From assembly GCA_001858525.1 (NCBI GenBank), contig LAPX01000004.1, positions 551,298 to 615,297 of the forward strand: 64,000 nt of DNA, read 5' to 3'. Below are positions 27,376 to 39,040 of this stretch, piece by piece. A model generated the notes under the pieces. It made no database searches, had not been told where the DNA came from, and saw only the letters and a program-made list of their open reading frames with translations. Position 1 is the first letter of the stretch; the number at the start of each line of letters is the position of its first letter. The DNA is from Vampirovibrio chlorellavorus. GTDB taxonomy: Bacteria; Cyanobacteriota; Vampirovibrionia; Vampirovibrionales; Vampirovibrionaceae. The translations under genes were made by a program, and so were the position numbers.

Positions 27376-27744
27376 TTAATTCATCAGGTTGCTTTCAATG
27401 AAGTCACCCAGCACTGGGATTCTGAAGTCTTTGCCGGTGAAAGCCATAATCATCAAATAGACCCAGAACCCTAATGCGGCCAGGCCCAGGAGGATACTGA
27501 CAATGCCGGTCACAATTCCGATGCCGGGGATCCCTGAACTCATGGATAGAATGATTTGGACAATTAAATACACCACCCAAAAGCCCATGCCTTGTAAGCT
27601 GTGGAATTTAATATAGTCGGATTCGCCCCGCTTCAGCAGGAAAATGACAATAGTTGGAATCATGCAGCACACCAGCCCTACATAACTTAACCCGGCCCAT
27701 AATTTATCATCACTGTTAGGCTCACTGGATACTGGATTGACCAC
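27376..27744 (-). CDS. DUF4870-type small membrane protein
   Basis: A 122-residue membrane protein. SEPNSDDKLWAGLSYVGLV, then CCMIPTIVIFLLKRGESDYIKFHSLQG and two more hydrophobic helices, match the DUF4870/Tic20-like family (KxxSxYIRFHALQA-type motif). Function is not established. The GTG at 27744 has AAGGAG 7 bases upstream. Confidence 0.75.
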   Translation of the reverse strand: MVNPVSSEPNSDDKLWAGLSYVGLVCCMIPTIVIFLLKRGESDYIKFHSLQGMGFWVVYLIVQIILSMSSGIPGIGIVTGIVSILLGLAALGFWVYLMIMAFTGKDFRIPVLGDFIESNLMN

Positions 27745-27836
27745 GCGCTCACTCCTTAAAAACAAACCCTGAATAGATTGGCAATACCACGTTTGGTTTG
27801 ACCACCACCGTGCAGTGCCGTAAAAAAGAATGCCGT

Positions 27837-27873
27837 AAAAAAGCACTCACCTTGTTAAAAAGATGAGTGCTTT
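27837..27873 (-). terminator. Terminator after hpf
   Basis: AAAGCACTCA pairs with TGAGTGCTTT and TTTTTTAC follows on the minus strand, 42 bases after the hpf stop codon. Confidence 0.8.
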
Positions 27874-27914
27874 AATAGTAGCCTTAAATAGGGTTTTAAG
27901 GAAGTTGGCCGAAT

Positions 27915-28373
27915 TTAATTGCGGTAACCCTCAGTGGTGACCTCGGCTTCCTCGTGATCCTCATAAGTCAGGAAGACGCCTTGCAGCAAATCATCCTCAT
28001 CCGGCCCCAACAAGCTCTCGGCCTCTTCTTCGGTGCCAGCCTTGCGGATGGATTCGCCCTTGGCGGACTTGGCCCGTCCCAGCAGTTTGGTTTTATGACG
28101 GCTGAGGACACGCTCTACCTTGTCCACCAGCTTGTCGATGCTGCTATATAAATCAATGGAGGAGACTTCTACCCGTAAAACCGCCCGATTTACCACCACG
28201 GTGGCCTCCGCCAGCTGACTTTCGTTGATACGGGGGTTCTTTTCCACGCTTAAAAACACGTGAATTTCCTGAATGAAATCGTAATGATGCTCCAGCCGTC
28301 CAATTTTTTCGGCGACATACGCTTTGATCGCATCAGTCAGTTCGATATTACGACCGTTGACGATTAGTTTCAT
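27915..28373 (-). CDS. hpf: Ribosome hibernation promoting factor (short form)
   Basis: A 152-residue HPF/RaiA-type protein that binds the decoding centre of idle ribosomes and prevents translation. The N-terminal beta-alpha-beta-beta-beta-alpha core starts MKLIVNGRNIELTDAIKAYV and includes DLYSSIDKLVDKVERVLSRH with the basic C-terminal helix. After about residue 100 there is only an acidic tail, so the dimerising domain of long-form HPF is absent. The ATG at 28373 is preceded by GGGAG. It follows the enolase gene on the same strand by 160 bases. Confidence 0.88.
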   Translation of the reverse strand: MKLIVNGRNIELTDAIKAYVAEKIGRLEHHYDFIQEIHVFLSVEKNPRINESQLAEATVVVNRAVLRVEVSSIDLYSSIDKLVDKVERVLSRHKTKLLGRAKSAKGESIRKAGTEEEAESLLGPDEDDLLQGVFLTYEDHEEAEVTTEGYRN

Positions 28374-28535
28374 AGTCTCCCGCTCCTCTCTAGACTCCTC
28401 TATTATACTCCTTTGCTTTTTTTTCAAGTAGTCTTTCTGCACGAGTCTGCCCTTGAAACGGGAAGCCAAAACAATGGCCGAACCACAGTGAAGCGATTCG
28501 GCCATCAGGGCTTTCAATAAAAGTAGCGATCTTGC

Positions 28536-29920
<1,385 letters not shown>

Positions 29921-29939
29921 TGCCTGAGAACGTTCTTGC

Positions 29940-30224
29940 CTATAGCGGGTTTTCCCGGGGGGCTGTTTGCAGATGAATTTCCTGCACGATTTCGTATAAA
30001 GTGTCAGCCAGTTGGGCGGGCACCGCTTTTTCGGGCGTCTGCGCTATTTTGACGGTTAGCAAACGGTTGCCGAACCGGAGTTCCAGGGTTTGGCCGGGCT
30101 TTACTTCGGCCGCGGGCTTGGCGGTTTGTCCGTTGATTTTGACGTGTCCGCCCTGGCACAATTCGGCGGCCACGGTGCGGCGCTTTACCAGACGAGAGAC
30201 TTTGAGGTATTTATCCAGTCGCAT
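29940..30224 (-). CDS. rqcP: S4-domain RNA-binding protein, RqcP-like
   Basis: A 94-residue protein starting MRLDKYLKVSRLVKRRTVAA, the hallmark of the RqcP/YabO type of S4 domain, then GGHVKINGQ and LELRFGNRLLTVKI. RqcP helps ribosome-associated quality control (Ala tailing on stalled 50S-tRNA). Hsp15 is a related alternative. The start at 30224 is set by this signature. It sits beside eno on the same strand and opposite gdhA. Confidence 0.82.
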   Translation of the reverse strand: MRLDKYLKVSRLVKRRTVAAELCQGGHVKINGQTAKPAAEVKPGQTLELRFGNRLLTVKIAQTPEKAVPAQLADTLYEIVQEIHLQTAPRENPL

Positions 30225-30281
30225 AGGCAAGATTTCCAAATTGCAAAAACAGTTCATCCGCTTCATAATGCCAAAAATAAG

Positions 30282-30298
30282 GATTATCGGTGATAATC
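30282..30298. promoter_or_regulatory. Palindrome upstream of gdhA
   Basis: GATTATC-GGT-GATAATC is a perfect 7-bp inverted repeat with a 3-base centre, followed by another GATTAT. It lies about 38 bases before the gdhA start, a usual place for a repressor operator. It could also serve rqcP, which diverges from here. Confidence 0.35.
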
Positions 30299-30335
30299 GA
30301 TTATGAGAGACGTCGTCCGCGTTTGAGAGGGAACT

Positions 30336-31589
<1,254 letters not shown>

Positions 31590-31832
31590 CGGCTGGCTTT
31601 GCTTGCAGCAGGTTGCCTTCATAAGAGTTTACATTCAAAAAGCGTAACAGTTGTGGCTGTCTCGCTTTGTGCCTTGCTATGATACTCCCAAATCCTTAAA
31701 TGGAACGGCCTAGCTGCTGCATTCTCTTTGCGTAAGCCTCAGTCAGTTCTTTTTTGAGATTTTGTCAGAGAGTTGCCTGAGCGAGTTTCATGTATGACTT
31801 GGCTTAGTGAAGAGAGGCCCCAGGGTAGAACT

Positions 31833-32843
31833 ATGGTAGAACTGCAGGATAGTCATCAAAATCGTGAGGCAGCTTTGCTTTTGGATATCTCCTGGGCAGG
31901 CAATTCGGCACAGGCTTGTCAGGCCGCCGATGAGTTTGTAGGCCGTCTGGCCAACGCCCCGGCTGGCGTTATGGTGGACATCAACGCCGGGGATCTACTA
32001 TTGACTCGTGGTGTTTTGACCAAGATTAAACAGCAAATTCAACGGGCTGAAGCGGGGGTGGGTATCGTCTATGCCACTTTGCCCCAAACCCAGCAGGCGG
32101 CCTTGGATGAAGGGTTGTTCGTTAAAGAAAAATTGACCACTGGCTGGACGCCCATGCGCCAGCCTTTGCCGTTAAAAAAGACCAATGTGGGTGCCCAGTT
32201 GCCCTTGAAATCCAAGCCCACATCGGTGGGTGAGGTGCAGTTGCCCAATTTTAATCCGCCAGAGGAATCCACCGCATCTGTAGAAGCCTTTGACGTGGTG
32301 GCGCCTCAATCCTTGGAGCCGCCGGAACTGCCGGAAGCGATTCTGGACACCCAGCCTGTGGAAGAACAACCGTTGGAACAGCTGGAAGTGGTTCTGGAAA
32401 CGGAGCAGGTTGCTTTGACCGAAGGCGTGTTTGAAGCACTGGAATCGGGCCAGGTTCAGGTGGTCGCTTATCCCGACTCTGCCGTGAATACCCTATATCT
32501 GCGGCAAACCTTGCGTTCCGGTAAAACAGTTCGCTTCAACGGAAACATTGTCATCGTGGGTGACGTCCATGCAGGTAGTGAAATTACTGCCGGTGGCGAT
32601 ATTGTGGTCTGGGGAGAGCTGAGAGGCATTGCCCACGCGGGTGCCCAAGGCAACTATAAGTCTGAAATCCGGGCGATGAAGATCGAAGCGCTACAATTGC
32701 GCATTGCCGATTATATTGCCCGTCGCCCCGATCGCATCTACTACCACAAGGATGGCGCTGATCATTATGCCTTATCCCCGGAAGTGGCCCGGGTGGCCGA
32801 CGGCGAAATCAAAATCTTTAAAACCATGTTGCCCAAAGGCTAG
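31833..32843 (+). CDS. minC: Septum site-determining protein MinC
   Basis: The FtsZ assembly inhibitor of the Min system. The N-terminal 100 residues are the alpha/beta FtsZ-contact domain, then a 90-residue acidic Pro/Glu-rich linker (about 105-200), then the C-terminal right-handed beta-helix (GNIVIVGDVHAGSEITAGGD, VVWGELRGIAHAG) that binds MinD. The linker makes it longer (336 residues) than E. coli MinC. The ATG at 31833 has AGGG 7 bases upstream; ATG 31794 and TTG 31773 are alternative starts. It is the first gene of minCDE. Confidence 0.9.
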   Translation: MVELQDSHQNREAALLLDISWAGNSAQACQAADEFVGRLANAPAGVMVDINAGDLLLTRGVLTKIKQQIQRAEAGVGIVYATLPQTQQAALDEGLFVKEKLTTGWTPMRQPLPLKKTNVGAQLPLKSKPTSVGEVQLPNFNPPEESTASVEAFDVVAPQSLEPPELPEAILDTQPVEEQPLEQLEVVLETEQVALTEGVFEALESGQVQVVAYPDSAVNTLYLRQTLRSGKTVRFNGNIVIVGDVHAGSEITAGGDIVVWGELRGIAHAGAQGNYKSEIRAMKIEALQLRIADYIARRPDRIYYHKDGADHYALSPEVARVADGEIKIFKTMLPKG

Positions 32844-32918
32844 GCCTTTTGCAGCCTTATACCCCAATTTTCCCCAAGCATTAGCACTGAAAACAATCAA
32901 AGTGAGGTAGCACTCCCC

Positions 32919-33740
32919 ATGACAAAATCAAAAAAAGAAAAAGGACGGGTCGTCGTCGTGACTTCCGGTAAGGGCGGTGTGGGTAAAACCACCACCACTG
33001 CCAATATTGGTGCCGGTTTGGCCCGAATGGGGTACAAAGTGGTCCTGGTGGATACCGATATCGGTCTGCGCAACCTGGATCTTCTGATGGGTCTTGAAAA
33101 CCGTATTGTCTACAACATTGTGGACGTGGTGGAAGAGCGCTGCAAGCTCAGTCAGGCCCTGGTTAAAGACAAGCGTATGCCCAACCTCAGTTTGTTGCCT
33201 GCCGCTCAAACCCGTGATAAATCGGCCTTGAACGAAGAGCAAATGAGATCGGTCACCGAGCAGCTGGGTGAAGAGTTTGACTTTATTCTGGTGGATAGCC
33301 CCGCCGGTATTGAGCAAGGCTTCCTGAACGCCACGGCTGGCGCCACTGAGGCCATTGTGGTCTGCACCCCGGAAATGTCCTCTGTCCGCGACGCGGATCG
33401 TATCATCGGCTTGCTGGAATCCAAAGAAGAGATCACCAACTACAAGCTGGTCATCAACCGGGTGCGTCCTGGCATGATCAAAAACAATGACATGATGGAT
33501 GTGGACGATGTTCTGGAAATCTTGTCCATCAAGTTGCTGGGCGTTATTCCCGAAGATCAGGAAATCATTATCAGCACCAATAAAGGTGAGCCCATTGTGA
33601 ACACCGAAAACTCCCTGGCCGGTCAGGCATACCGCAATATTGCCCGTCGGGTTGCTGGAGAGGATGTGCCCTTCCTGAACCTGGATGTTCCGACTTCTTG
33701 GCTGGATAAGCTCAAAGGTTTCTTTACCAAAAGCGCCTAA
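32919..33740 (+). CDS. minD: Septum site-determining ATPase MinD
   Basis: A 273-residue membrane-cycling ATPase of the ParA/MinD group. The deviant Walker A motif GKGGVGKTTTTANI (from residue 17) with its signature lysine, the switch motif VDTDIGLRNLDLLMG, and a C-terminal amphipathic tail (SWLDKLKGFFTKSA) that should bind membrane. It recruits MinC to inhibit FtsZ away from midcell and is released by MinE. The intact MinCDE set suggests pole-to-pole control of division. Confidence 0.96.
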   Translation: MTKSKKEKGRVVVVTSGKGGVGKTTTTANIGAGLARMGYKVVLVDTDIGLRNLDLLMGLENRIVYNIVDVVEERCKLSQALVKDKRMPNLSLLPAAQTRDKSALNEEQMRSVTEQLGEEFDFILVDSPAGIEQGFLNATAGATEAIVVCTPEMSSVRDADRIIGLLESKEEITNYKLVINRVRPGMIKNNDMMDVDDVLEILSIKLLGVIPEDQEIIISTNKGEPIVNTENSLAGQAYRNIARRVAGEDVPFLNLDVPTSWLDKLKGFFTKSA

Positions 33741-33785
33741 GCCAACGTTTACGAAAGTTTTGATGCAACAATAGGAGATTCAACG

Positions 33786-34091
33786 ATGGGTTGGCTACGA
33801 AAATTTGTAGACTGGGTGGACCCGCCTAAAAGAACCATTGAGCAGGATATGATGGCTGACATGAATTCTGCGCGTGGGGATGCTAAAAATCGCCTGCGCT
33901 TGGTACTGATGCACGATCGCACACAGCTTTCACCAATCGTGTTGGGCCAAATGCGGGACGATATGGTGGAAGTCATCTCCAAATATGTGGAAATTGACAA
34001 AGAGGCTCTGGAAGTTAATCTGGAAAGCGAATCCAATACCATTGCCCTGGTTGCTAATATTCCGGTCCTGAGAACCCGTGCCGGGATTTAA
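33786..34091 (+). CDS. minE: Cell division topological specificity factor MinE
   Basis: A 101-residue protein that stimulates MinD ATPase and drives Min oscillation. The anti-MinCD region (AKNRLRLVLMHDRTQLSP) and the beta-stranded dimer domain (DMVEVISKYVEIDKEALEV) are clear. AGGAG lies 8 bases before the ATG, 45 bases after minD. It converges with the ribosomal protein operon, with two terminators between them. Confidence 0.94.
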   Translation: MGWLRKFVDWVDPPKRTIEQDMMADMNSARGDAKNRLRLVLMHDRTQLSPIVLGQMRDDMVEVISKYVEIDKEALEVNLESESNTIALVANIPVLRTRAGI

Positions 34092-34116
34092 TGCCAGGTT
34101 CTAAAACAGCAAATTC

Positions 34117-34150
34117 TAAAAAAGGCCTGCCATTCAGTCAGGTCTTTTTT
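34117..34150 (+). terminator. Terminator after minE
   Basis: A 12-bp stem AAAAAAGGCCTG / CAGGTCTTTTTT (one G-U) around a 9-base loop, 25 bases after the minE stop codon. Confidence 0.8.
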
Positions 34151-34200
34151 ATTGGAAGACAATAATGAACAAAAATTGATGCGCAATAAAGATGAGCAAT

Positions 34201-34234
34201 AAAAAAGACTCGATATGGCGATCGAGTCTTTTTT
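34201..34234. terminator. Bidirectional terminator ending the ribosomal protein operon
   Basis: A perfect 14-bp stem AAAAAAGACTCGAT / ATCGAGTCTTTTTT with a 6-base loop, 21 bases after the rplR stop codon on the minus strand. Confidence 0.9.
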
Positions 34235-34255
34235 AAAGTGAGTGTGTGTTTTGGA

Positions 34256-34618
34256 TTAGAATTCCAAACCAGCTTCACGGGCAGCTTCAGCCAAAGCGGC
34301 GATTCGTCCGTGGTAGAGGTTACCACCACGGTCAAAAACCACACTGGTGATGCCAGCAGCCTGTGCGCGGCTGGCCACCATTTGGCCGACCTTGCGGGCA
34401 GCTTCCACATTGGCACCGGAAGCGCTGCGGAGGTCTTTGTCCAAAGTGCTAGCCGAAGCCACAGTGATGGCTTTGATATCATCAATGATTTGAGCGTAAA
34501 TGTGCTTACCGCTGCGGTATACGGCTAATCTGGGGCGCTCGGTGCTGCCGGTCAGGCGACGACGAAGCCGATAGTGCCGTTTGCGGGTAGTTTCCTTGCG
34601 ATTGGGTTTACTGAGCAT
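34256..34618 (-). CDS. rplR: Ribosomal protein L18
   Basis: A 120-residue 5S rRNA-binding protein with the L18 signature [20 protein letters not shown] and the C-terminal [23 protein letters not shown]. It ends the operon in this window; rpsE, rpmD, rplO and secY, which usually follow, are replaced by a terminator and the minCDE genes. Confidence 0.96.
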   Translation of the reverse strand: MLSKPNRKETTRKRHYRLRRRLTGSTERPRLAVYRSGKHIYAQIIDDIKAITVASASTLDKDLRSASGANVEAARKVGQMVASRAQAAGITSVVFDRGGNLYHGRIAALAEAAREAGLEF

Positions 34619-34643
34619 AATCCTAGTACCTGCTGCTTATTGC

Positions 34644-35195
34644 TTACTTCTTGCCTGCTTTACCGGCTTTACGGCGGATACGCTCTTCAGCGTACTTCAC
34701 ACCCTTGCCTTTGTAAGGCTCTGGCGGACGCTTGCTGCGAATCAAAGCAGAATACTGGCCGACCAGTTCTTTATCGGGACCGCTGACTTCCAGCTTGGTG
34801 TTGGCTTCAACCTTGAAAGTGATGCCTTCAGGAGCGTCAATTTCCACCGGGTGACTGTAACCCAAAGCCAAAGTAAGCTTGCTACCTTGTACCTGGGCCC
34901 GGTAACCAACCCCGATGATTTCCAATTTGCGGGAGAATCCGGTGCTGACACCCAGAACCATGTTGTTCAACAAGGTACGGCTCAGACCGTGCAAACCGCG
35001 AGCCATCCGGCTTTCATCGCGACGAGCAACGATCAGCTCACCACCCTCTTGGGTAATGATCACTTCGGGGCGGAAAACGCGGGTTAAAGTGCCCAAAGGC
35101 CCTTTAACAATCGCCTTGATTCCTTCACTGGTATTTTCAAGTTTGACTTCCACTTTATCCGGAATACGGATGGGAGATTTACCAATTCGTGACAT
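34644..35195 (-). CDS. rplF: Ribosomal protein L6
   Basis: A 183-residue protein with MSRIGKSPIRIPDKVEVKLE at its start and the C-terminal PEPYKGKGVKYAEERIRRKAGKAGKK signature of L6 that binds 23S rRNA near the factor site. It lies between rpsH and rplR in the standard spc order. Confidence 0.97.
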   Translation of the reverse strand: MSRIGKSPIRIPDKVEVKLENTSEGIKAIVKGPLGTLTRVFRPEVIITQEGGELIVARRDESRMARGLHGLSRTLLNNMVLGVSTGFSRKLEIIGVGYRAQVQGSKLTLALGYSHPVEIDAPEGITFKVEANTKLEVSGPDKELVGQYSALIRSKRPPEPYKGKGVKYAEERIRRKAGKAGKK

Positions 35196-35242
35196 GGTGT
35201 ATAACCTTCTTTAATCTTTTTCTGCTTCAGTGTGGCCGGGGG

Positions 35243-35638
35243 TTAATACACGTAGCAGAGTACTTCACCGCCAACGTGCGCCTTACGGGCTTCCCGATCG
35301 GAAAGCAGACCCTTTGGCGTACTAACGATGGCAGTACCGCCACCACCCAAAATACGGGGCAGGTTATCGACCTTATAGTACTTACGCAAACCCGGACGGC
35401 TTACCCGCACCAGCTTGCGAATGAGAGGATACCCTTCGCTGTCATATTTGAGCAGCACACGAAGCGTTTTGAAGTTATCCGCTTCACGAATTTCATAACT
35501 TCTGATATAGCCTTCCTTTTGAAGTACTTTTGCAAGTTCCGTCTTCAATTTAGAGGCGGGTACTTCCACCATTGGATGGCCGACATTCGAAGCGTTCCGA
35601 ATGCGGGTCAGCATATCAGCGATCGGATCATTGTACAT
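35243..35638 (-). CDS. rpsH: Ribosomal protein S8
   Basis: A 131-residue 30S protein that binds 16S rRNA helix 21 and, in many bacteria, represses the spc mRNA. DPIADMLTRIRNA and the C-terminal GGGTAIVSTPKGLLSDREAR are characteristic. Confidence 0.97.
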   Translation of the reverse strand: MYNDPIADMLTRIRNASNVGHPMVEVPASKLKTELAKVLQKEGYIRSYEIREADNFKTLRVLLKYDSEGYPLIRKLVRVSRPGLRKYYKVDNLPRILGGGGTAIVSTPKGLLSDREARKAHVGGEVLCYVY

Positions 35639-35673
35639 GGTTAGTTTACCCTTGTTCTTACTTCTATGGTTAG

Positions 35674-35880
35674 TTACCAGCTGGATTTGGTGACGCCAGG
35701 CAGTTTACCTTCACTGGCCAGTTTCCGCAGACACAATCTGCAAGTTCCAAATAAGCGGTAGTAACTACGAGGACGGCCGCACAGGCTGCAACGATTGTGG
35801 AGTTTTACCTTGGGCATTTTGCCTTTGGCCACTTTTACAATGCGTTTTTCCTCTTTTACGATCATGGATGTTTTAGCCAA
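35674..35880 (-). CDS. rpsN: Ribosomal protein S14, zinc-binding (type Z-like)
   Basis: A 68-residue S14 with two CxxC pairs (CSLCG and CRLC) that bind zinc, as in the short C+ paralog. The C-terminal [14 protein letters not shown] is the S14 signature. Its N-terminus is somewhat longer and more basic than the minimal 61-residue type. Confidence 0.95.
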   Translation of the reverse strand: MAKTSMIVKEEKRIVKVAKGKMPKVKLHNRCSLCGRPRSYYRLFGTCRLCLRKLASEGKLPGVTKSSW

Positions 35881-35916
35881 AATGGAATCTCCTGTTCCCT
35901 TTGAATGCTTTCGCGA

Positions 35917-36489
35917 TTAAGATGCTTGTGCCTTAGGGGCATCCGACTTGGACTTTTTCTGGAAAGGGAAACCAAATTGCTCCAGTAGAGCACGGGATTC
36001 CATATCCGTCCGGGCGGAAGTCACGATGGTGATGTTTAAACCACGCATACGCTGAACCTTGTCATAGTTGATCTCGGGGAAAACCAACTGATCTTTCAAG
36101 CCCAGGTTGTAGTTACCCAAACCGTCAAAACCATTGGGATTCAAACCACGGAAATCACGAATCCGAGGCAACACGATACCCGTTAATTTGGCCAGGAAAT
36201 CGTACATCCGATCGCCGCGCAAAGTCACTTTGGCGCCAATGGGCATACCCTGACGAATCTTAAAACCGGCGATGGATTGCTTGGCCCGTGTAATCAAAGG
36301 CTTTTGACCCGTGATCATCTGCAGCTCTTCAACGCCATTGTCGAACAACTTGGCATTCTGGGCGCCATCGCCCAAACCAACGTTGACCACAATCTTTAAA
36401 ATTTGAGGAACCTGGTATTTGTTACTCAATTCCAAATCTTTTTGCAAAGTTGGGACGATTTCTTTTTCGTAACGCTCTTTTAATGTCAT
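35917..36489 (-). CDS. rplE: Ribosomal protein L5
   Basis: A 190-residue 5S rRNA/23S-bridging protein; [19 protein letters not shown] is the start and GLDPNG-like [19 protein letters not shown] is the core motif. A short Lys/Ser/Ala tail ([12 protein letters not shown]) extends the C-terminus. I use the ATG at 36489. Confidence 0.96.
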   Translation of the reverse strand: MTLKERYEKEIVPTLQKDLELSNKYQVPQILKIVVNVGLGDGAQNAKLFDNGVEELQMITGQKPLITRAKQSIAGFKIRQGMPIGAKVTLRGDRMYDFLAKLTGIVLPRIRDFRGLNPNGFDGLGNYNLGLKDQLVFPEINYDKVQRMRGLNITIVTSARTDMESRALLEQFGFPFQKKSKSDAPKAQAS

Positions 36490-36508
36490 TGCTAAAATTC
36501 CTAACTGG

Positions 36509-36871
36509 TTATGCGTCAAACTGTTCGCCGGTTTTTTTGGCGACACGGACACGTTTGCCGTCCACCATTTCCACTTTAATGCGGCTGGGTTGGTTGTTCT
36601 TGGTATCGTACAACATCACCTTCGACACATAAAGCGGTGCTTCCATTTCCAGAATGCCGCCACGCTGGCCGAGCATCGGGTTTGGCTTGACTGCTTTTTT
36701 AATGATATTGACACCTTCAACCAGCACTTTTCCCTTGCTACGGAAAACGCGCTTGATGGTACCGGTTTTACCCTTGTCTTTTCCGGCAATAACCATCACG
36801 GTATCACCCTTTTTCACGCTGTAGTGGAGGGGAAGCGCAATGCGTTTTTTGGATGACTTGGCTTGTAACAT
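36509..36871 (-). CDS. rplX: Ribosomal protein L24
   Basis: A 120-residue assembly-initiating 50S protein with the KOW motif [20 protein letters not shown]. The ATG at 36871 has AGGAG 7 bases upstream. The first 15 residues ([15 protein letters not shown]) are a basic extension relative to the shortest L24 proteins. Confidence 0.95.
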   Translation of the reverse strand: MLQAKSSKKRIALPLHYSVKKGDTVMVIAGKDKGKTGTIKRVFRSKGKVLVEGVNIIKKAVKPNPMLGQRGGILEMEAPLYVSKVMLYDTKNNQPSRIKVEMVDGKRVRVAKKTGEQFDA

Positions 36872-36881
36872 TACTTTTCTC

Positions 36882-37244
36882 CTACAGAACTTCCGGGGCG
36901 AGGGATACAATTTTCATGTAGTTTTTGTCACGCAGCTCACGTGCTACAGGTCCAAAAACACGAGTTCCGCGCGGATTGCCTTCTTTGTTTACAATGACTG
37001 CGGCATTCTCATCAAAGCCGATGGTGGAACCGTCAGCGCGCTTGCGGCGGGCCTTGGTACGCACTACAACAGCGCGAACAATGTCAGACTTCTTCACGGT
37101 ACCGTTGGGCTGGGCCTTTTTGACAACGGCAATGATAACATCGCCGATACCAGCGTAGGTTTTACCGCCCAGAACCCGGATGCACAAGAGTTCCAGTGCA
37201 CCTGAGTTGTCAGCAACTTGTAATCTGCTTTCTTGTTGAATCAT
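36882..37244 (-). CDS. rplN: Ribosomal protein L14
   Basis: A 120-residue protein at the subunit interface, beginning [20 protein letters not shown] and containing RVLGG and [29 protein letters not shown], the strict L14 signature. Confidence 0.97.
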   Translation of the reverse strand: MIQQESRLQVADNSGALELLCIRVLGGKTYAGIGDVIIAVVKKAQPNGTVKKSDIVRAVVVRTKARRKRADGSTIGFDENAAVIVNKEGNPRGTRVFGPVARELRDKNYMKIVSLAPEVL

Positions 37245-37250
37245 GGCGCT

Positions 37251-37502
37251 CTATACCTCCTGGGTCCGTTCCAGAACAGCGGCTAGACACCAAGTTTTGT
37301 CTTTGCTGTAAGGACTGCTTTCGACGATACGTACCAAATCACCTTCGTGACATTCGTTCTTTTCATCGTGAGCCTTGAACTTTACTGTTCTGTTTTGGAT
37401 TTTTCCGTACTTGGGGTGGGGGTGTTTTTCGGCAATAGCAACCACGATGGTCTTATCCATCTTGTTGGAAACAACTGTTCCGACTTTTTCCTTCTTGGGC
37501 AT
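37251..37502 (-). CDS. rpsQ: Ribosomal protein S17
   Basis: An 83-residue 30S protein. GTVVSNKMDKTIVVAI and KFKAHDEKNECHEGDLVRI are the family motifs. It follows rpmC by 31 bases. Confidence 0.96.
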   Translation of the reverse strand: MPKKEKVGTVVSNKMDKTIVVAIAEKHPHPKYGKIQNRTVKFKAHDEKNECHEGDLVRIVESSPYSKDKTWCLAAVLERTQEV

Positions 37503-37533
37503 GGCTAGATTTGTGTCCTTATTTGGATTGGGT

Positions 37534-37728
37534 TCAGACTTGCTGTGCTTTTTGAGTCAAGACCGTTTGCAGTTGGGCAATCTGGTGCCGCAGCTGACGC
37601 AGTTCAGAAGTGCTCTCCAGTTGATTCATGGAGTGCTTGAACCGCGCTCCAAACAGAGCCTTACGAGCATTTTCAATTTGCGTGTTCAGTTCGTCCTGAG
37701 TCAGCTCGCGCATTTCAGTTATTTTCAT
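37534..37728 (-). CDS. rpmC: Ribosomal protein L29
   Basis: A 64-residue two-helix protein near the peptide exit: [20 protein letters not shown] and [19 protein letters not shown]. Its start overlaps the rplP stop by 14 bases, which suggests translational coupling. Confidence 0.95.
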   Translation of the reverse strand: MKITEMRELTQDELNTQIENARKALFGARFKHSMNQLESTSELRQLRHQIAQLQTVLTQKAQQV

Positions 37729-38155
37729 GAGTAGAACCTCCCAGGATATCTTCTTTGCATAGAATTTTGGTCCGAACCGGTAATTTTTGAGCGGCCAAAG
37801 CCAAAGCCTTGGTAGCCAATTCGCGGTTTACACCTTCCATTTCAAACAGCAGCTTGCCAGGTTTCACCACGGCAACCCAGTACTCCTGGTTACCTTTACC
37901 GGAACCCATCCGGGTTTCAGCTGGTTTTTTGGTGATTGGCTTATCCGGGAAAATACGGATCCAGATTTTACCGCCCCGTTTGATACTCCGGGTCATCGCA
38001 CGACGTGCGGCTTCGATCTGACGACTGGTTAACCAGCCTGGATCAAGGGTTTGCAGGGCAAAACTACCAAACTCGAAGCTGGTGCCTCTTGTTTCAGTAC
38101 CTTTCATGGTACCCCGCATCTGTTTGCGATATTTGGTTCGCTTAGGCATTAACAT
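37715..38155 (-). CDS. rplP: Ribosomal protein L16
   Basis: A 146-residue protein at the A-site of the peptidyl transferase centre, with [17 protein letters not shown] and the arginine-rich [22 protein letters not shown]. Start is the ATG 38155 with AGGAG 9 bases upstream, or the ATG two codons on. Confidence 0.97.
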   Translation of the reverse strand: MLMPKRTKYRKQMRGTMKGTETRGTSFEFGSFALQTLDPGWLTSRQIEAARRAMTRSIKRGGKIWIRIFPDKPITKKPAETRMGSGKGNQEYWVAVVKPGKLLFEMEGVNRELATKALALAAQKLPVRTKILCKEDILGGSTHENN

Positions 38156-38161
38156 GGATAT

Positions 38162-39028
38162 TTACTCCTCAGATGGGGTTGTGTCGACCGAAGGGGATAC
38201 AACCGGGTTGTCTTTACGAGGCCCACGACCACGGCCTGCACCACCACCACGGTTTCCACGATTTGCTTCACCGCCGCGGCCTCCAGGGGCGCCACGACGT
38301 CCAGCGCCTTGCAAGCCCTGATCGGAGCGTTGCTGTTGCTGGCCTTCTTCGGGGCGGGCAGATTTCTGTTTCACGTTGGAAATGGCTGTTTCACCAGGCA
38401 TTACTTCGCCTTTGAAAATCCAGACCTTCACACCAATGATACCGAACATAGTGAGCGCTTCGGCAACACCGTAATCAATATCAGCGCGGAAAGTATGCAG
38501 CGGAATGCGACCTTCTTTGGTCCACTCGGTACGAGCAATTTCAGCACCGCCCAAGCGTCCAGCGATCATAATCTTGATCCCTTTGATGCCTGCACGCATG
38601 GAGCGCTGAATGGCTTGCTTCATAGCCCGACGGTAAGCAATCCGTTTTTCCAGCTGTTGAGCAATGGATTCAGCAACTAACATAGCATCGGCTTCGATCC
38701 GATTGACTTCCAGAACATCAATCTGGATATCCTTACGGCTGGTCAATGCCTGCAGTTCCTTGCGCAGGGTGTCCAAGCCTTGTCCGCCACGACCAACCAC
38801 CATACCAGGACGGCCAGTAATGATTCGGATAATCAAGCGCTGAGCCTTGCGGTCGATCTCGACGCGGCTGATGGAAGCAGCCTTCAGTTTTTTCTTGACG
38901 AATTTGCGAATTTTTTCATCTTCGGCAACGTTGATGGCGTACATTTTTTTGTTGCCAGCAATCCAGGTCACTTCATGAGGCTGGATGATGCCGAGTCTGA
39001 CGCTTTTCGGGTGAACCTTCTGTCCCAC
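38162..39028 (-). CDS. rpsC: Ribosomal protein S3 with an Arg/Gly-rich C-terminal extension
   Basis: A 30S mRNA-entry protein. The KH domain (GRPGMVVGRGGQGLDTLRKEL) and the S3 C-domain (RIPLHTFRADIDYG) are normal up to about residue 220. The last 65 residues add a Gln/Arg/Gly-rich tail (QQQQRSD, GRRGAPGGRGGE, GGGAGRGRG) ending in an acidic SVDTTPSEE, giving 288 residues against about 210-235 usual. Such RGG-like tails could bind RNA; function unknown. Confidence 0.95.
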   Translation of the reverse strand: MGQKVHPKSVRLGIIQPHEVTWIAGNKKMYAINVAEDEKIRKFVKKKLKAASISRVEIDRKAQRLIIRIITGRPGMVVGRGGQGLDTLRKELQALTSRKDIQIDVLEVNRIEADAMLVAESIAQQLEKRIAYRRAMKQAIQRSMRAGIKGIKIMIAGRLGGAEIARTEWTKEGRIPLHTFRADIDYGVAEALTMFGIIGVKVWIFKGEVMPGETAISNVKQKSARPEEGQQQQRSDQGLQGAGRRGAPGGRGGEANRGNRGGGAGRGRGPRKDNPVVSPSVDTTPSEE

Positions 39029-39040
39029 GGTATCTTCCTT

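Noticed and set aside
32172..32653. Minus-strand frames opposite the minC linker
   Set aside because: Shadow frames of a low-complexity acidic linker.
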